Below are positions 42,368-50,634 of a stretch of DNA of 64,000 nucleotides, in pieces. Position numbers and translations under genes: made by a program. How positions within the stretch are numbered: position 1 is the first letter of the stretch; each line of letters begins with the position of its first letter. The notes below the pieces were generated by a model. The model saw nothing but the letters and a program-made list of their open reading frames with translations. It ran no database searches and was not told the origin of the DNA. Source of the DNA: Actinophytocola sp963729115 (lineage in GTDB: Bacteria > Actinomycetota > Actinomycetes > Mycobacteriales > Pseudonocardiaceae); contig CAVSMR010000003.1 of NCBI GenBank assembly GCA_963729115.1, positions 310,001 to 374,000 on the forward strand, read 5' to 3'.

Positions 42368-45262
42368 TCAGGTGAGCACCTTGTCCTGCCCGGCGGCCTC
42401 GCGCGCGATGTCGATGCGCGAGCGCACGCCGAGCTTGGCGAGGATGTGGGAGACGTGCGTGCCGACGGTGCGCGGCGAGAGCACGAGCTGCTCGGCGATC
42501 TGCGGGTTGGACATGCCGGTCGCCACCATCCCGGCGATCCGCGACTCGGTGGGCGTGAGGCTGTTCCAGCCGACCCGCACCTGGCGGTGCTTGGCCCGCG
42601 GCCCGCGGCGGATGTTGTACTGGCGCAGCTGGGCGCGCAGGTGGGCGAGGTCCCAGTGCGCGCCCAGCTTGTCGTAGACGTCGTCGGCGCGGGTGAAGGC
42701 GGTCCGCGCGCCGCGCCGGTCGCCACGGTCGGCGAGCTTGACCGCGGCGGCCTCGAGTGCCTTGGCGCGCAGGAAGGGCCGGCCGGCGTCGCCGTAGCGG
42801 TCGGCCGCGTGCTGCAGCAGGGCGGGGTCGTCGTCGAGCAGCCCGCGGCAGTAGGCGGCCGCCGCGAGCCGGTGCGGCACCTGCGACCGGCGCGCGAGGG
42901 TGGCCGCCTGCGCCGCGATGTCCGCGGCGGCGCCGGAGGTCCCGGTGTGCGCCGCGAGCCGGGCGGCCTCGGGGAGGAGGTCCTCCATCTCCTCGAGCTC
43001 CTCCGCGTGCCCGCCGACCCCGGACGTGAGCACGGCGAGTGCCTCGCCGGGATCGTCGGCCATCTCCCGGTCGAGGCTGCGCGCCAGCGTCAGGGAGGCC
43101 ACGACCCGGTTCCCGATCCGGTCCGCACTGGAGGCGGCCAACCGCAGATGCTGCCGCGCGGTGGCCGGATCCCCCCGATGAAACGCGATGACCGCGGCGA
43201 TCCCGCGATCGCAGCAGGTCACCCCGGGATCCTTGAAGTCATCCGACAGCGTCTCGATCTCCGCTTGCGCGTCATCCCACCGACCGACCTCGAACAGCAG
43301 CTCGCTGAACGCGGTCTGCGCCTGCGCGAGCCGCACCAGGCTGCCGGTGTTGTCCGCCAGGTCGCGGACATGTCTCGGCCGTCTGCAGAGCCTCCTCGTA
43401 GCGATCGAGGTCGCCGAAGCGCGACGGCCTGGTTGACCTGCAGGAGCAGCCCGAGATCGGTGAGCGCGGTGTCGTCGCCGACGACGTCGAGCGCGCGTTC
43501 GAACAGCGGCAGTGCGGCCGCGTACGTCGCCCCGCATGATCGAGACGATGATCAGGACGTGCAACGACCAGCCGAGCGCCCAGCGGTCGCCCGGCCTGCT
43601 CGGCAGTGGCCAGTGCCTCGCTGGCGACCTCGCCGGCGACCTGACCTCGCCGAGGTCGCGGCTGCGCCCGGGCGATCAGACACCAGCAGCCGCGCCGGTC
43701 GCTGCGCGGAGATGCCCGGTACTTCGAGCGCCTCGGTCAGCGACTGCGAGGGACTCGTCGGCCCGGCCCTCCAGCGCCCGGCACTGCGACGACGTGCCAA
43801 TGTAGATCGACGAGCAGGTCCGGGTCGTCGACCACGGCCATCGCCCGGCATCGGCGACCCGCTCCGCGTCCGCGCTGTCCCCGGCGCGGAACAGGGCATC
43901 CGCGAGGCGGCACGCGAGTTCCGCGCCGCGCGTCAGTGGTCGGCGGGCATCGCGATCGGCCGCCTGCTCGGAGCAGGTCGATCGCGGTGCGCGGAGCCTG
44001 CGCCACGAGGGTCGGCGCGGCGTCGGCGAGCCAGTTCAGCAGCGACCTCGTCGAGCGGAACCGCGCCGGGCTCGTTGATGCCCTGCAACAGCTGGCGCGC
44101 GACCCGGTGGATCGGCGCGCCCGGCATGCGGCCAGCGCCCGCGCCGCGTCCCGGTGCCAGGCCGGCCGGACCGCGTCGGGCGATGTCGTCGTAGAGGGCG
44201 GAGCGGATCAGCGGGTGGCGGAAGGCGAGCCGCTCCTTGCCGTCCTGAGCACGCCCGCCGTGCAGGCCTCGTCGATCGGCCGGCACCAGCTCGGCGATCC
44301 GGCTGCCCATGACGATCGCCAGGTCCGACACCAGGAACTCCACGCCGAGCAAGCGCCGCGCCCTGCAGCACGGTGCGGATTTCCTTGGGCAGGAAGTCGA
44401 GCCGGTGGCGGATCGCGGCGAGCAGGGAGTCGGGGACCGGCCCGCTCGGTCGACTTCCACGACACCGCCGTCGGTGACGGTCAGCCGGTGCGGAGCGGGC
44501 GAGCGCGTCCAGCAACTCGGTGAGGTACAGCGGGTTGCCGGCCGCGCCGTCGGTCGAGCCGGAGCAGGTTCTTGCCGGGTCTGCCGTCGGAGATCGCGCT
44601 GACCAGGTTCGCGATGGCCGTGCTGGGCAGGCCGCCGAGGTGGATGACCCCCGGCTCGCCGACCGCGCGCCGGACAGCCGAGCAGCTCTTCCCGTTGCGG
44701 CACCGGGCGCACGATACCGATCAGCAGCAGCGCCGAGCGGTCGATGGACCGGGCCAGCCACTCGCACACGCCGATGGTGGCGACGTCGGCCCACTGCAGG
44801 TCGTCGACGACCAGCACGGTGGGAGTGGCGCTGCACAGCTCGCTCGATGAGGGTGAGCATCTGCTCCGACGGCCGCGGTGGTGGGATCGGCGCTGGTCGA
44901 CCTCGCCGCGTAACAGCCGCAGGATCGTCATCAGCCGCGGCGTCGTCGCCGCGGCTTCCTTGTCGCGCAAGGCGTCCAGCAGCGGCTGGAGCGGCAGCGC
45001 CTGGCCGAGCTCGTCGCCCTCGGCCCAGAACGTGCTGAAGCCCGTACTGTTCGGCCGATTTCGATGGCCGCGCGCGCCAATGATGGATTTGCCGATGCCG
45101 GGCTCGCCCTCGATGAGGAGGGCGTGTCCGGTGCCGGCACCGAGATCGTTTGATCAAGTCGGTGAGTCGGGATAGTTCGGCATCCCGGCCGACGAGCGCA
45201 GGCGAACTCACCCGACATGTATTCGACAGTATGGCGTGGTGCTGCGGCGAAACATCGGCCAT
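42368..45262 (-). pseudogene. LuxR-family AAA regulator, broken by many frameshifts
   Basis: Remains of a regulator of about 950 residues with an N-terminal AAA_16 ATPase, TPR-like centre and LuxR helix-turn-helix. The order of recognisable pieces is complete, but they jump between all three minus-strand frames: ALVGRDAELSRLTDLI, then LLIEGEPGIGKS (Walker A), AEQYGLQHV, WAEGDELGQALPLQPLLDAL, PTVLVVDDLQWADVATIG (Walker B), GNPLYLTELLDALA, DSLLAAIRHRLDFLP, LAFRHPLIRSALYDDIA. At least 13 frame changes fall between 44.2 and 45.15 kb and more down to 43.4 kb; most are one-base insertions, a few one-base losses. From about 43.37 kb to the end the frame is intact, including LTPTESRIAGMVATGMSNPQ and TVGTHVSHILAKL. 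Confidence 0.85.
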
Positions 45263-45359
45263 CCGGGCGGTAGTCCGATGGCCTCTGCGTAACTGTCCGC
45301 CGTCAGTCTGCTGCCAGTCAATCCCATGTCGTTAGCTGCTCGTTAGCTCACTAGTTATC

Positions 45360-45378
45360 ATGCGAATACGCTTCGCAT
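45360..45378. promoter_or_regulatory. Inverted repeat upstream of the LuxR remnant
   Basis: ATGCGAA-TACGC-TTCGCAT, perfect 7-bp arms, lies about midway in the 235-bp gap (45263-45497) between the LuxR remnant and the small peptide gene. CGTTAGCT is repeated directly at 45330 and 45341. The gap is AT-rich for this genome and probably holds both promoters. Confidence 0.5.
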
Positions 45379-45497
45379 GCGATAGCCTATTGGTATCAGA
45401 GATATAGGTTGGCCACGCCTACACACCTAAATGCGGATCCTCGGCATGCCGCTTGCCGAATTCACGAGTTCATCATTTCTTAATTGGGAGGCACGTC

Positions 45498-45634
45498 ATG
45501 AGAATCGTGCGAAGTTGATCGCCGCCTTCGTCATATCCGTGGCAGGCGCATTCGCGGTGGCGGGCACCGCGAGCGCCGGTGGCAGATGGCGCGGGACGAC
45601 ACATGACGGCTACCCGGACATGACTCATGACTGA
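45498..45634 (+). pseudogene. Short secreted peptide precursor, frameshifted
   Basis: A strong ribosome site GGGAGG (45486-45491) precedes ATG 45498, but that frame stops after six codons (MRIVRS). Restoring one A in CGAAGTTG gives MRIVRKLIAAFVISVAGAFA, then VAGTASA: a complete signal peptide with an Ala-x-Ala cleavage site, leaving a mature peptide of only 18 residues (GGRWRGTTHDGYPDMTHD). An in-frame alternative start at 45431 would have to read through the ribosome site. Tiny secreted peptides beside regulators often act as signals or bacteriocin-like products; this is inference. The break may be a mutation or a base-calling error, like the many in the adjacent LuxR gene. Confidence 0.55.
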
Positions 45635-45646
45635 TGGAAAGGCCGG

Positions 45647-45964
45647 TCACCGGATGCCACAACCGCTTCTGGTCAGCACTCGTTCCAGGGCGAGCGACCG
45701 TGGCTCAGGGCTTACACAGTCGTCGATGGCCCCACCATCGGCTTCTGTGTGAGCCCTGCCGCGGTAGGTAGCCCGGTTCTGCAGCGCGTTGCCGAGGTCC
45801 ACGAGCCGGCCGCCGAGGCTGTACTCGTCGCCTGTGGCCATTTCCTCTCGTCTTCCGGCATCCGCGTCGAGAAGCCGGAGTACGAACCTGGCGATCTGGT
45901 TGTTGACGCTGGCCAGCTCGGCGACGAGGACAAGCTCGTCGTGCCAGTCCGGAGCGTTCACCAC
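45647..45964 (-). CDS. Small helical hypothetical protein
   Basis: A 105-residue protein, GTG start. The first two-thirds are regular amphipathic helices (DELVLVAELASVNNQIARFV, then GGRLVDLGNALQNRA), the rest is polar with two Cys. G/C-ending codons dominate, which supports coding over the overlapping plus-strand frame. I recognise no family. It faces the VOC gene across a 215-bp gap that contains a 24-bp palindrome. Confidence 0.5.
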   Translation of the reverse strand: MVNAPDWHDELVLVAELASVNNQIARFVLRLLDADAGRREEMATGDEYSLGGRLVDLGNALQNRATYRGRAHTEADGGAIDDCVSPEPRSLALERVLTRSGCGIR

Positions 45965-46042
45965 TTCACCCCACGACCTATGTCGTCTCGTTCGATCTCC
46001 ATTGGGTTGGACTCAGCAAGCCTCGTTCGAACCCCGGGTCAA

Positions 46043-46066
46043 GACATCGGTCAACTGACTGATGTC
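46043..46066. promoter_or_regulatory. 24-bp palindrome between divergent genes
   Basis: GACATCGGTCA-AC-TGACTGATGTC: 11-bp arms matching at 10 positions. It lies 137 bp before the VOC start and 79 bp before the small helical gene, a good site for a dimeric repressor. Confidence 0.55.
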
Positions 46067-46179
46067 GTAGGCATCTGTGTCCGGATGCGTTCACCAGCGC
46101 GCGCCGGCCACCGCGGCTCTATCCTGGCTCCTGACGGCCGCCGCTCGCGGCCGCGTGACCAGGCAGAACGGAGTTCGCT

Positions 46180-46677
46180 GTGACCGCGCAAGACGTTGCC
46201 GCCCTCACCGAGGCGCGAGACCGGCTCCGGGCGGCGCACCTGCGCCCCACCGGCGAGCGGCCCGCCACCAGTGGCCGCGGCCTGCACCACACCGCCCTCA
46301 TCAGCGGCGATGTGGAGCGCACGATCCACTTCTACCAGGACCTGCTCGGCTTTCCGCTCACCGAGCTCATCGACAACCGGGACTACCCCGGGTCCTCCCA
46401 CTTCTTCTTCGACATCGGGAACGGCAACCTGCTGGCTTTCTTCGATTTCCCGGGGCTGGACGTCGGGGACTACGCGGAGGTGCTCGGCGGGCTGCATCAC
46501 GTGGCCATCTCCGTCGACCCGCAGCGGTGGCGGGAATTGGTGGGCAGGCTCGCGGACGCGGACGTTCCACATGAGGTGCACAGCGAGGTATCGGTCTATT
46601 TCCAGGACCCGGACGGCGCTCGCATCGAATTGATCGCGGACCCGCTCGGGGAGATGTACGGCACCAAGGTGCTCTGA
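46180..46677 (+). CDS. VOC-family (glyoxalase-fold) protein
   Basis: A 165-residue vicinal-oxygen-chelate protein. Metal-ligand positions are visible as GLHHTALIS (His), HFFFDIGNGNLLAFFDF (Glu replaced in one copy) and GLHHVAISVD (His), with the terminal Glu in DPDGARIELIAD. VOC enzymes include extradiol dioxygenases, glyoxalases and resistance proteins. The GTG start at 46180 follows CGGAG. The two halves show the internal repeat of the fold. It stands alone. Confidence 0.88.
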   Translation: MTAQDVAALTEARDRLRAAHLRPTGERPATSGRGLHHTALISGDVERTIHFYQDLLGFPLTELIDNRDYPGSSHFFFDIGNGNLLAFFDFPGLDVGDYAEVLGGLHHVAISVDPQRWRELVGRLADADVPHEVHSEVSVYFQDPDGARIELIADPLGEMYGTKVL

Positions 46678-46763
46678 CGCGAAAAAATCCCGCCGAGCAC
46701 CGCATCCAGCGGCCGATTTTCGCTCGATCATAAAAATGATCTATCGAAGACGCTCACTGTGCG

Positions 46764-46781
46764 TGACAACCGCTGTTGTCA
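46764..46781. promoter_or_regulatory. Palindrome in an AT-rich convergent gap
   Basis: TGACAAC-CGCT-GTTGTCA, within a gap (46678-46873) between converging genes that also contains GATCAT-AAAA-ATGATC near 46730 and CAACCGCTGTT repeated directly. In this position the repeats are as likely to be transcription-ending structures as operators. Confidence 0.45.
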
Positions 46782-46873
46782 ACCGCTGTTCACGGTATGT
46801 CGACCCGTGACTATTGCCTCACCCTAATGCACTAATCGTCGCATTACGCATATGCACGCGGCGTTTTTTTCGG

Positions 46874-47923
46874 TCAGCCCTTGGCGAGGATCTCCCGCAA
46901 CGCGGTGGCGAACTCCACCGGCTTCTCGATGTGCGGGCTGTGCCCGGTGCCGGCCATGACGACCTCGTCGTAGGTGCCGCCGGCCGCCGCGTAGCGGTCC
47001 AGCACGGCCCGCGTCTGGGCCAGCATCGGCTGCGGGGGATGGGTTTCCGCACCCGGCCAGCCCGGTACCGCACCCAGCGCGCCCAGGTTCGCCAGGTCGA
47101 AAATCGACGCGTCCGACACGATCTGATCGGCGTCCCCGCGGATCCACCGGATGGGCGGCTTCGGGTCGATCTCGGGCAGGTCGTCGAGGCGGAAGTGGTT
47201 GGGGGACATCGTGTTCAGCACGCCGCGGTCCCCGGCCGCGAGACCCGGCCACACGTCCGACGGGCGGCTGTCCCCCGGGTAGTGATCGTCCCCGATGCGG
47301 GTCGACAGCATCGACTCGACGTAGACGTCCTCGTGCTCCGGGCGGAACGGCGGCTGCACGTAGAACGTCAGCAGCACCTGGCGCGGCGACAGCGGCGAGT
47401 CGGCGGACCGGTCACCTTCGGCCAGCAGCCGCACGAAGTCCGGGTTCCCGCCACCGCCACCGGAGCACGCGCCGTCCGGGCCGACGAACGTGCCGGCCAC
47501 GTCCCGCGTGCCGCCGTAGCCGTACGGCGACACCGGCGCCACCAGCGTCACCGTCCGCGCCACCGCCGGCCGGTCGCGCAGCAGCCTCAGCACCACGCCG
47601 CCGCCCATGCTCCAGCCCACGAGGTGCACCGGGCCGAGCGACAGCGCGTCGACGAGTGACGCGACATCGTCCGCGTAGTCGCCCACGCCCCGGGTCGCGT
47701 CGACCGGTTGCGGCTCCGTGTCACCGAACCCGCGCAGGTCGGCGGCCAGCGGCCGGTACGACGAGGGGAGGGCGAGCATCTGCTCCTGCCAGAACAGCGA
47801 CGACGACACGTTCCCGTGCAGGAACAGGACCGGTTCCCCGGCATCGCGCACGGACAGCACGTTCATGGTGAGCCGGCCGGTCGGCACGGCGGTGGCGGTG
47901 ATCCCGTCGAGGAGGTTGGACAT
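46874..47923 (-). CDS. Alpha/beta hydrolase (third of operon)
   Basis: A 349-residue alpha/beta hydrolase without signal peptide; ATG preceded by AAAGGA. VLFLHGNVSSSLFW is the oxyanion strand, GWSMGG the nucleophile elbow, and AGTGHSPHIEKP holds the catalytic His. An insertion of about 90 residues (from SPYGYGGTRDVAGTF to VESMLSTRIG) forms a large cap, with a loop GACSGGGGGNPDF. Caps of this size are found in haloalkane dehalogenase- and esterase-like members. It is the last of three hydrolase genes in one operon, 14 bp after the previous stop. Confidence 0.88.
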   Translation of the reverse strand: MSNLLDGITATAVPTGRLTMNVLSVRDAGEPVLFLHGNVSSSLFWQEQMLALPSSYRPLAADLRGFGDTEPQPVDATRGVGDYADDVASLVDALSLGPVHLVGWSMGGGVVLRLLRDRPAVARTVTLVAPVSPYGYGGTRDVAGTFVGPDGACSGGGGGNPDFVRLLAEGDRSADSPLSPRQVLLTFYVQPPFRPEHEDVYVESMLSTRIGDDHYPGDSRPSDVWPGLAAGDRGVLNTMSPNHFRLDDLPEIDPKPPIRWIRGDADQIVSDASIFDLANLGALGAVPGWPGAETHPPQPMLAQTRAVLDRYAAAGGTYDEVVMAGTGHSPHIEKPVEFATALREILAKG

Positions 47924-47937
47924 GACACATAGTCCTT

Positions 47938-49206
47938 TCAGGACAGCCAGCCGGCCACGGTCGACGAGACCGCGGTCGCCCAGCCGAGCTGCAGATGGTT
48001 GGCCGACGCGACCAGCGTCGTGGCCCCGACGTTCGAGATCCCCGTGGTGGACAAGGCACTCTGCACGAACACGACGCCGTCGCTCGGGCCGCGCGTCTCG
48101 TTCCAGATGCCGACGATCGAGGGCGAACCACCGGCCAGCAGGTACACCGGCACGCTCGCCGGCGTCGGCGTCGACTGGATCCGCGAGATCAGCGAGCCCG
48201 CGTCGATCGCGGCCTGGATGCCGGGCCCGTCGGTGTAGAAGCCGTGGCCGCCGTAGTAGGTCGTGTAGTAGTCCTGCGTCGTGGTGTTGACGCCGAACAC
48301 GCCGTCCCAGCGCGCCAGCATCTGGCGTTGCCCCGGGTAGGCGTCGAACCCGCCGGCCGGCGTGATCGACAGCTCCGGGTGGTAGGTCAGCGCGCCGAAA
48401 CAGGTCATCCGGGTGTGCGGGCTCGGTGCGTTGACCTTCCCGCCGCACTCCGGCCAGATCGAGTAGTCGTGCGCCCACCCGTGCGCGAACGGGTAGTCGT
48501 AGCCGCCGTTGGGCCCGCCCAGCAGGATCAGCTTGCGCACGTCGTTCGCGTAGGCGCGGCCCCAGGGCGGCTGCACCGACGCCGTGTACATGCGCGCCGA
48601 CATCATGCCCTTGCTCCAGCCGACCACGTCCACGGCGCCGACGCCGAGGCGGGCCTTGATGATCGCGATCGCGTCGCCGACCTGCTGTGCCTGCTGGAAG
48701 TTGTCGCCCTGCTTGTGCGCGAAGCCGATCGCGAACACCCGGTGGCCGCGCGTGCTGAGGTACTGCATGAGCCCCGTGGACGGGCAGGACGCCGTCCCGC
48801 AGCCGAACCCGCCGGACTCGTTCGGGTTCGCCCACGCGCGGTCGGGGTTGTCGTTGGCGCCGTGCACGAGCAGGACCGGCGTGGCCTTCGCGCCGGTGTC
48901 CCAGCCGGGCGCGGAGTAGAGCAGGAACCGCGACGACGACGGCCGCGCCGCGTTGTCGAAGAACGTCTTGCGCTGCCCGTCCTGGTCACCGCGCCCGTCC
49001 GGCGGGTACTGCTCGTCGTGGAAGCCCGCGGTCGTGTCGCGATAGCGGTCCACCTTCGCCCAGCCGTTGGCGACGCTGGTGTAGGTGGCCTCGTTCGTCA
49101 GGTACGCGGGCTCGGCCGCGTCCGCCGAGCCGCCGAGCACGACCACGCCGGTGGCGACGAGCGCCGTGACGAGGCCCGCGGGGGCGAGGTAGCGGAATGC
49201 GCGCAT
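47938..49206 (-). CDS. Secreted alpha/beta hydrolase (esterase/depolymerase-like)
   Basis: A 422-residue exported protein: signal peptide to about residue 31 (SADAAEP). VLLVHGANDNPDRAWANPN is the oxyanion region, GWSKGMMSARMY the nucleophile elbow, and the catalytic His may be in SANHLQLGW at the end. Cys pairs (FGCGTASCPS, ECGGK, MTCFG) suggest disulphides. The layout resembles secreted esterases and PhaZ7-like depolymerases, where the nucleophile elbow is surrounded by Tyr-rich loops (DYYTTYYGGHGFYTD). It may be the extracellular member of a three-hydrolase pathway, with its neighbours acting on the released products in the cell. Confidence 0.82.
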   Translation of the reverse strand: MRAFRYLAPAGLVTALVATGVVVLGGSADAAEPAYLTNEATYTSVANGWAKVDRYRDTTAGFHDEQYPPDGRGDQDGQRKTFFDNAARPSSSRFLLYSAPGWDTGAKATPVLLVHGANDNPDRAWANPNESGGFGCGTASCPSTGLMQYLSTRGHRVFAIGFAHKQGDNFQQAQQVGDAIAIIKARLGVGAVDVVGWSKGMMSARMYTASVQPPWGRAYANDVRKLILLGGPNGGYDYPFAHGWAHDYSIWPECGGKVNAPSPHTRMTCFGALTYHPELSITPAGGFDAYPGQRQMLARWDGVFGVNTTTQDYYTTYYGGHGFYTDGPGIQAAIDAGSLISRIQSTPTPASVPVYLLAGGSPSIVGIWNETRGPSDGVVFVQSALSTTGISNVGATTLVASANHLQLGWATAVSSTVAGWLS

Positions 49207-49224
49207 GTCGGGTCTCCGAGATGG

Positions 49225-50067
49225 TCAGGTGAGCTCGGCGACGACGGCGGACACGCCGGCGTCGCCGAACAGGATGGAGTAGTGGTTCGTGCCCGGCACG
49301 GTCGTCACCTTCAGCCGGGTCAGCACGTCGAGATCCCGGTACAGCGGCGTCGCCTCGTTCAGCATGCCGCGCTCGGCCCGCACGAACGGCACCCCGGCCG
49401 GCAGCGCGGCGAACGCGTCGAGCCCGTCGGCGCCGGTGTGCAGGTCGGTGAAGTCCGCACGCATGGCCGCGGCGGACACCTTGCTGCGCAAGGAACCCGC
49501 GGACCCGGTCAGGTCGTAGTCGACGTACGCCTCGACCGCCGGCGTCCAGTCGGCGAACGAGGGATGCTCGCGCCAGTGGTCGCGGTACGCCTCCGTCGAC
49601 GCGAACCGCATCTCCAGCCGGCGTGCGGCCGGGCCGATCATGGTCTCCGGACCCCCGTGCGGCGGGGGCAGCGGCGCGCCGCCGTCCACGAGCACCAGCC
49701 GCGCCACCCGGGACGGGTGCCGGTGGGTCAGCACCGACGCCACGAAGCCGCCCATCGAATGCCCGACCACGACCGCCTGGTCCACGCCGAGCCCGTCGAG
49801 CACCGCCACGCAGTCAGCCGCGTGCGCCGCCATGCCGTAGGGCCCGGGCAGCGAACCGCTGCCGCCGCGCCCGCGCAGGTCCGGCGCGATCACCGGGCCC
49901 GGCAGGCGGGTCGCCGTCTCGAGCCACGCGCGGCTCGACGCGGTGAGGCCGTGGATCGCGAGCACCGGCACCGCCGTGTGCAGCGAGCCCCAGAGCGCGA
50001 CGGTCAGCTCGCCGCCTGCCACGGGGACGCCGACGGACGCCGGTTCGCGGAGCTGCTGAGCGGGCAC
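49225..50067 (-). CDS. Alpha/beta hydrolase (first of operon)
   Basis: A 280-residue alpha/beta hydrolase. The start is GTG 50067 behind GCGGAGG. LAIHGLTASSRAW is the oxyanion strand, DLRGRGGSG follows, GHSMGGFVA is the nucleophile elbow, and TNHYSILF holds the catalytic His. The form is that of esterase/lactonase types with a small cap (MIGPAARRLEMRFAS). No signal, so it should be cytoplasmic. It is the first gene of the three-hydrolase operon, with a CCGGTCA inverted repeat upstream. Confidence 0.88.
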   Translation of the reverse strand: MPAQQLREPASVGVPVAGGELTVALWGSLHTAVPVLAIHGLTASSRAWLETATRLPGPVIAPDLRGRGGSGSLPGPYGMAAHAADCVAVLDGLGVDQAVVVGHSMGGFVASVLTHRHPSRVARLVLVDGGAPLPPPHGGPETMIGPAARRLEMRFASTEAYRDHWREHPSFADWTPAVEAYVDYDLTGSAGSLRSKVSAAAMRADFTDLHTGADGLDAFAALPAGVPFVRAERGMLNEATPLYRDLDVLTRLKVTTVPGTNHYSILFGDAGVSAVVAELT

Positions 50068-50097
50068 TGGCGACCTCCGCCGGGCACGACTGTGGGA

Positions 50098-50116
50098 CCG
50101 GTCATACGGTGACCGG
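50098..50116. promoter_or_regulatory. Operator of the three-hydrolase operon
   Basis: CCGGTCA-TACGG-TGACCGG: perfect 7-bp arms, 31 bp upstream of the first gene. No regulator lies in the operon, so the partner is encoded elsewhere. Confidence 0.55.
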
Positions 50117-50186
50117 CCGGGCCGCGCGCGGCAAGGTGGATGTCCGCCACCCGCGGCCGGTTCGGGGTGTGGCGTGGCCACACCCG

Positions 50187-50540
50187 TCAGGCCAGCGCCG
50201 CGTCGAGCGTCGGGAAGATCGCGAGGTAGGTGGCGAGCCCCGCGACCTCCAGCGGCCGGGCGGTCTCGCGGCTGGTGGCCACGATCCGGACCGAGCTGCG
50301 CTCGCCGCCCCGCTGATGCGCGTCGACGATCGCGGCCATCGCGCTGGAGGCCAGGAACGTCACGCCGGACAGGTCGATCACGAGCACGCCCGGCCCGGCG
50401 GCCAGCTCGCGGCCGACCGTCTCCTGCAGCTTCGGGGTGGTGAGCATGTCGAGCTCGCCGGCGACCCGCAGCACGACCGCGCCGCCGCGGTGCTCGATGC
50501 CGACGGTCACGTCGAAGGCGTCACCCGGGTCCGGAGCCAT
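50187..50540 (-). CDS. STAS-domain anti-sigma factor antagonist
   Basis: A 117-residue STAS protein: VVLRVAGELDMLTTPKLQETV, then VLVIDLSGVTFLASSAMAAIVD. The second Ser of LASSAM sits at the position that is phosphorylated in SpoIIAA/RsbV. In partner switching the unphosphorylated protein binds an anti-sigma kinase and frees a sigma factor. No anti-sigma or sigma gene is adjacent, so it belongs to a network elsewhere; the nearby stress genes make a sigma-B-like cascade a possibility. Confidence 0.9.
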   Translation of the reverse strand: MAPDPGDAFDVTVGIEHRGGAVVLRVAGELDMLTTPKLQETVGRELAAGPGVLVIDLSGVTFLASSAMAAIVDAHQRGGERSSVRIVATSRETARPLEVAGLATYLAIFPTLDAALA

Positions 50541-50634
50541 ACGAACATCATGCACCCAAAGAGGATCCCCGCAGTGCTGCCAGGTCGGGGGTCCGCCAGC
50601 ACTACGGGGACACCCGACCAATCGCCGCCCACGG

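Noticed and set aside
42368..43564. Treating the 3' part of the broken LuxR gene as a complete small regulator
   Set aside because: The frame enters without a start or ribosome site and the upstream pieces of the same protein are recognisable up to 45.26 kb.
45431..45634. Secreted peptide read from ATG 45431 without frameshift
   Set aside because: This would translate through a strong ribosome site and place 27 polar residues before the signal peptide.
46024..46034. GTTCGAAC resembling a tRNA T-loop
   Set aside because: Flanking bases do not pair as a T-stem on either strand and no acceptor or anticodon arm is found.
45749..46183. Plus-strand 144-codon frame opposite the small helical protein
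   Set aside because: Less regular codon use and no fold pattern; it also runs into the VOC start.
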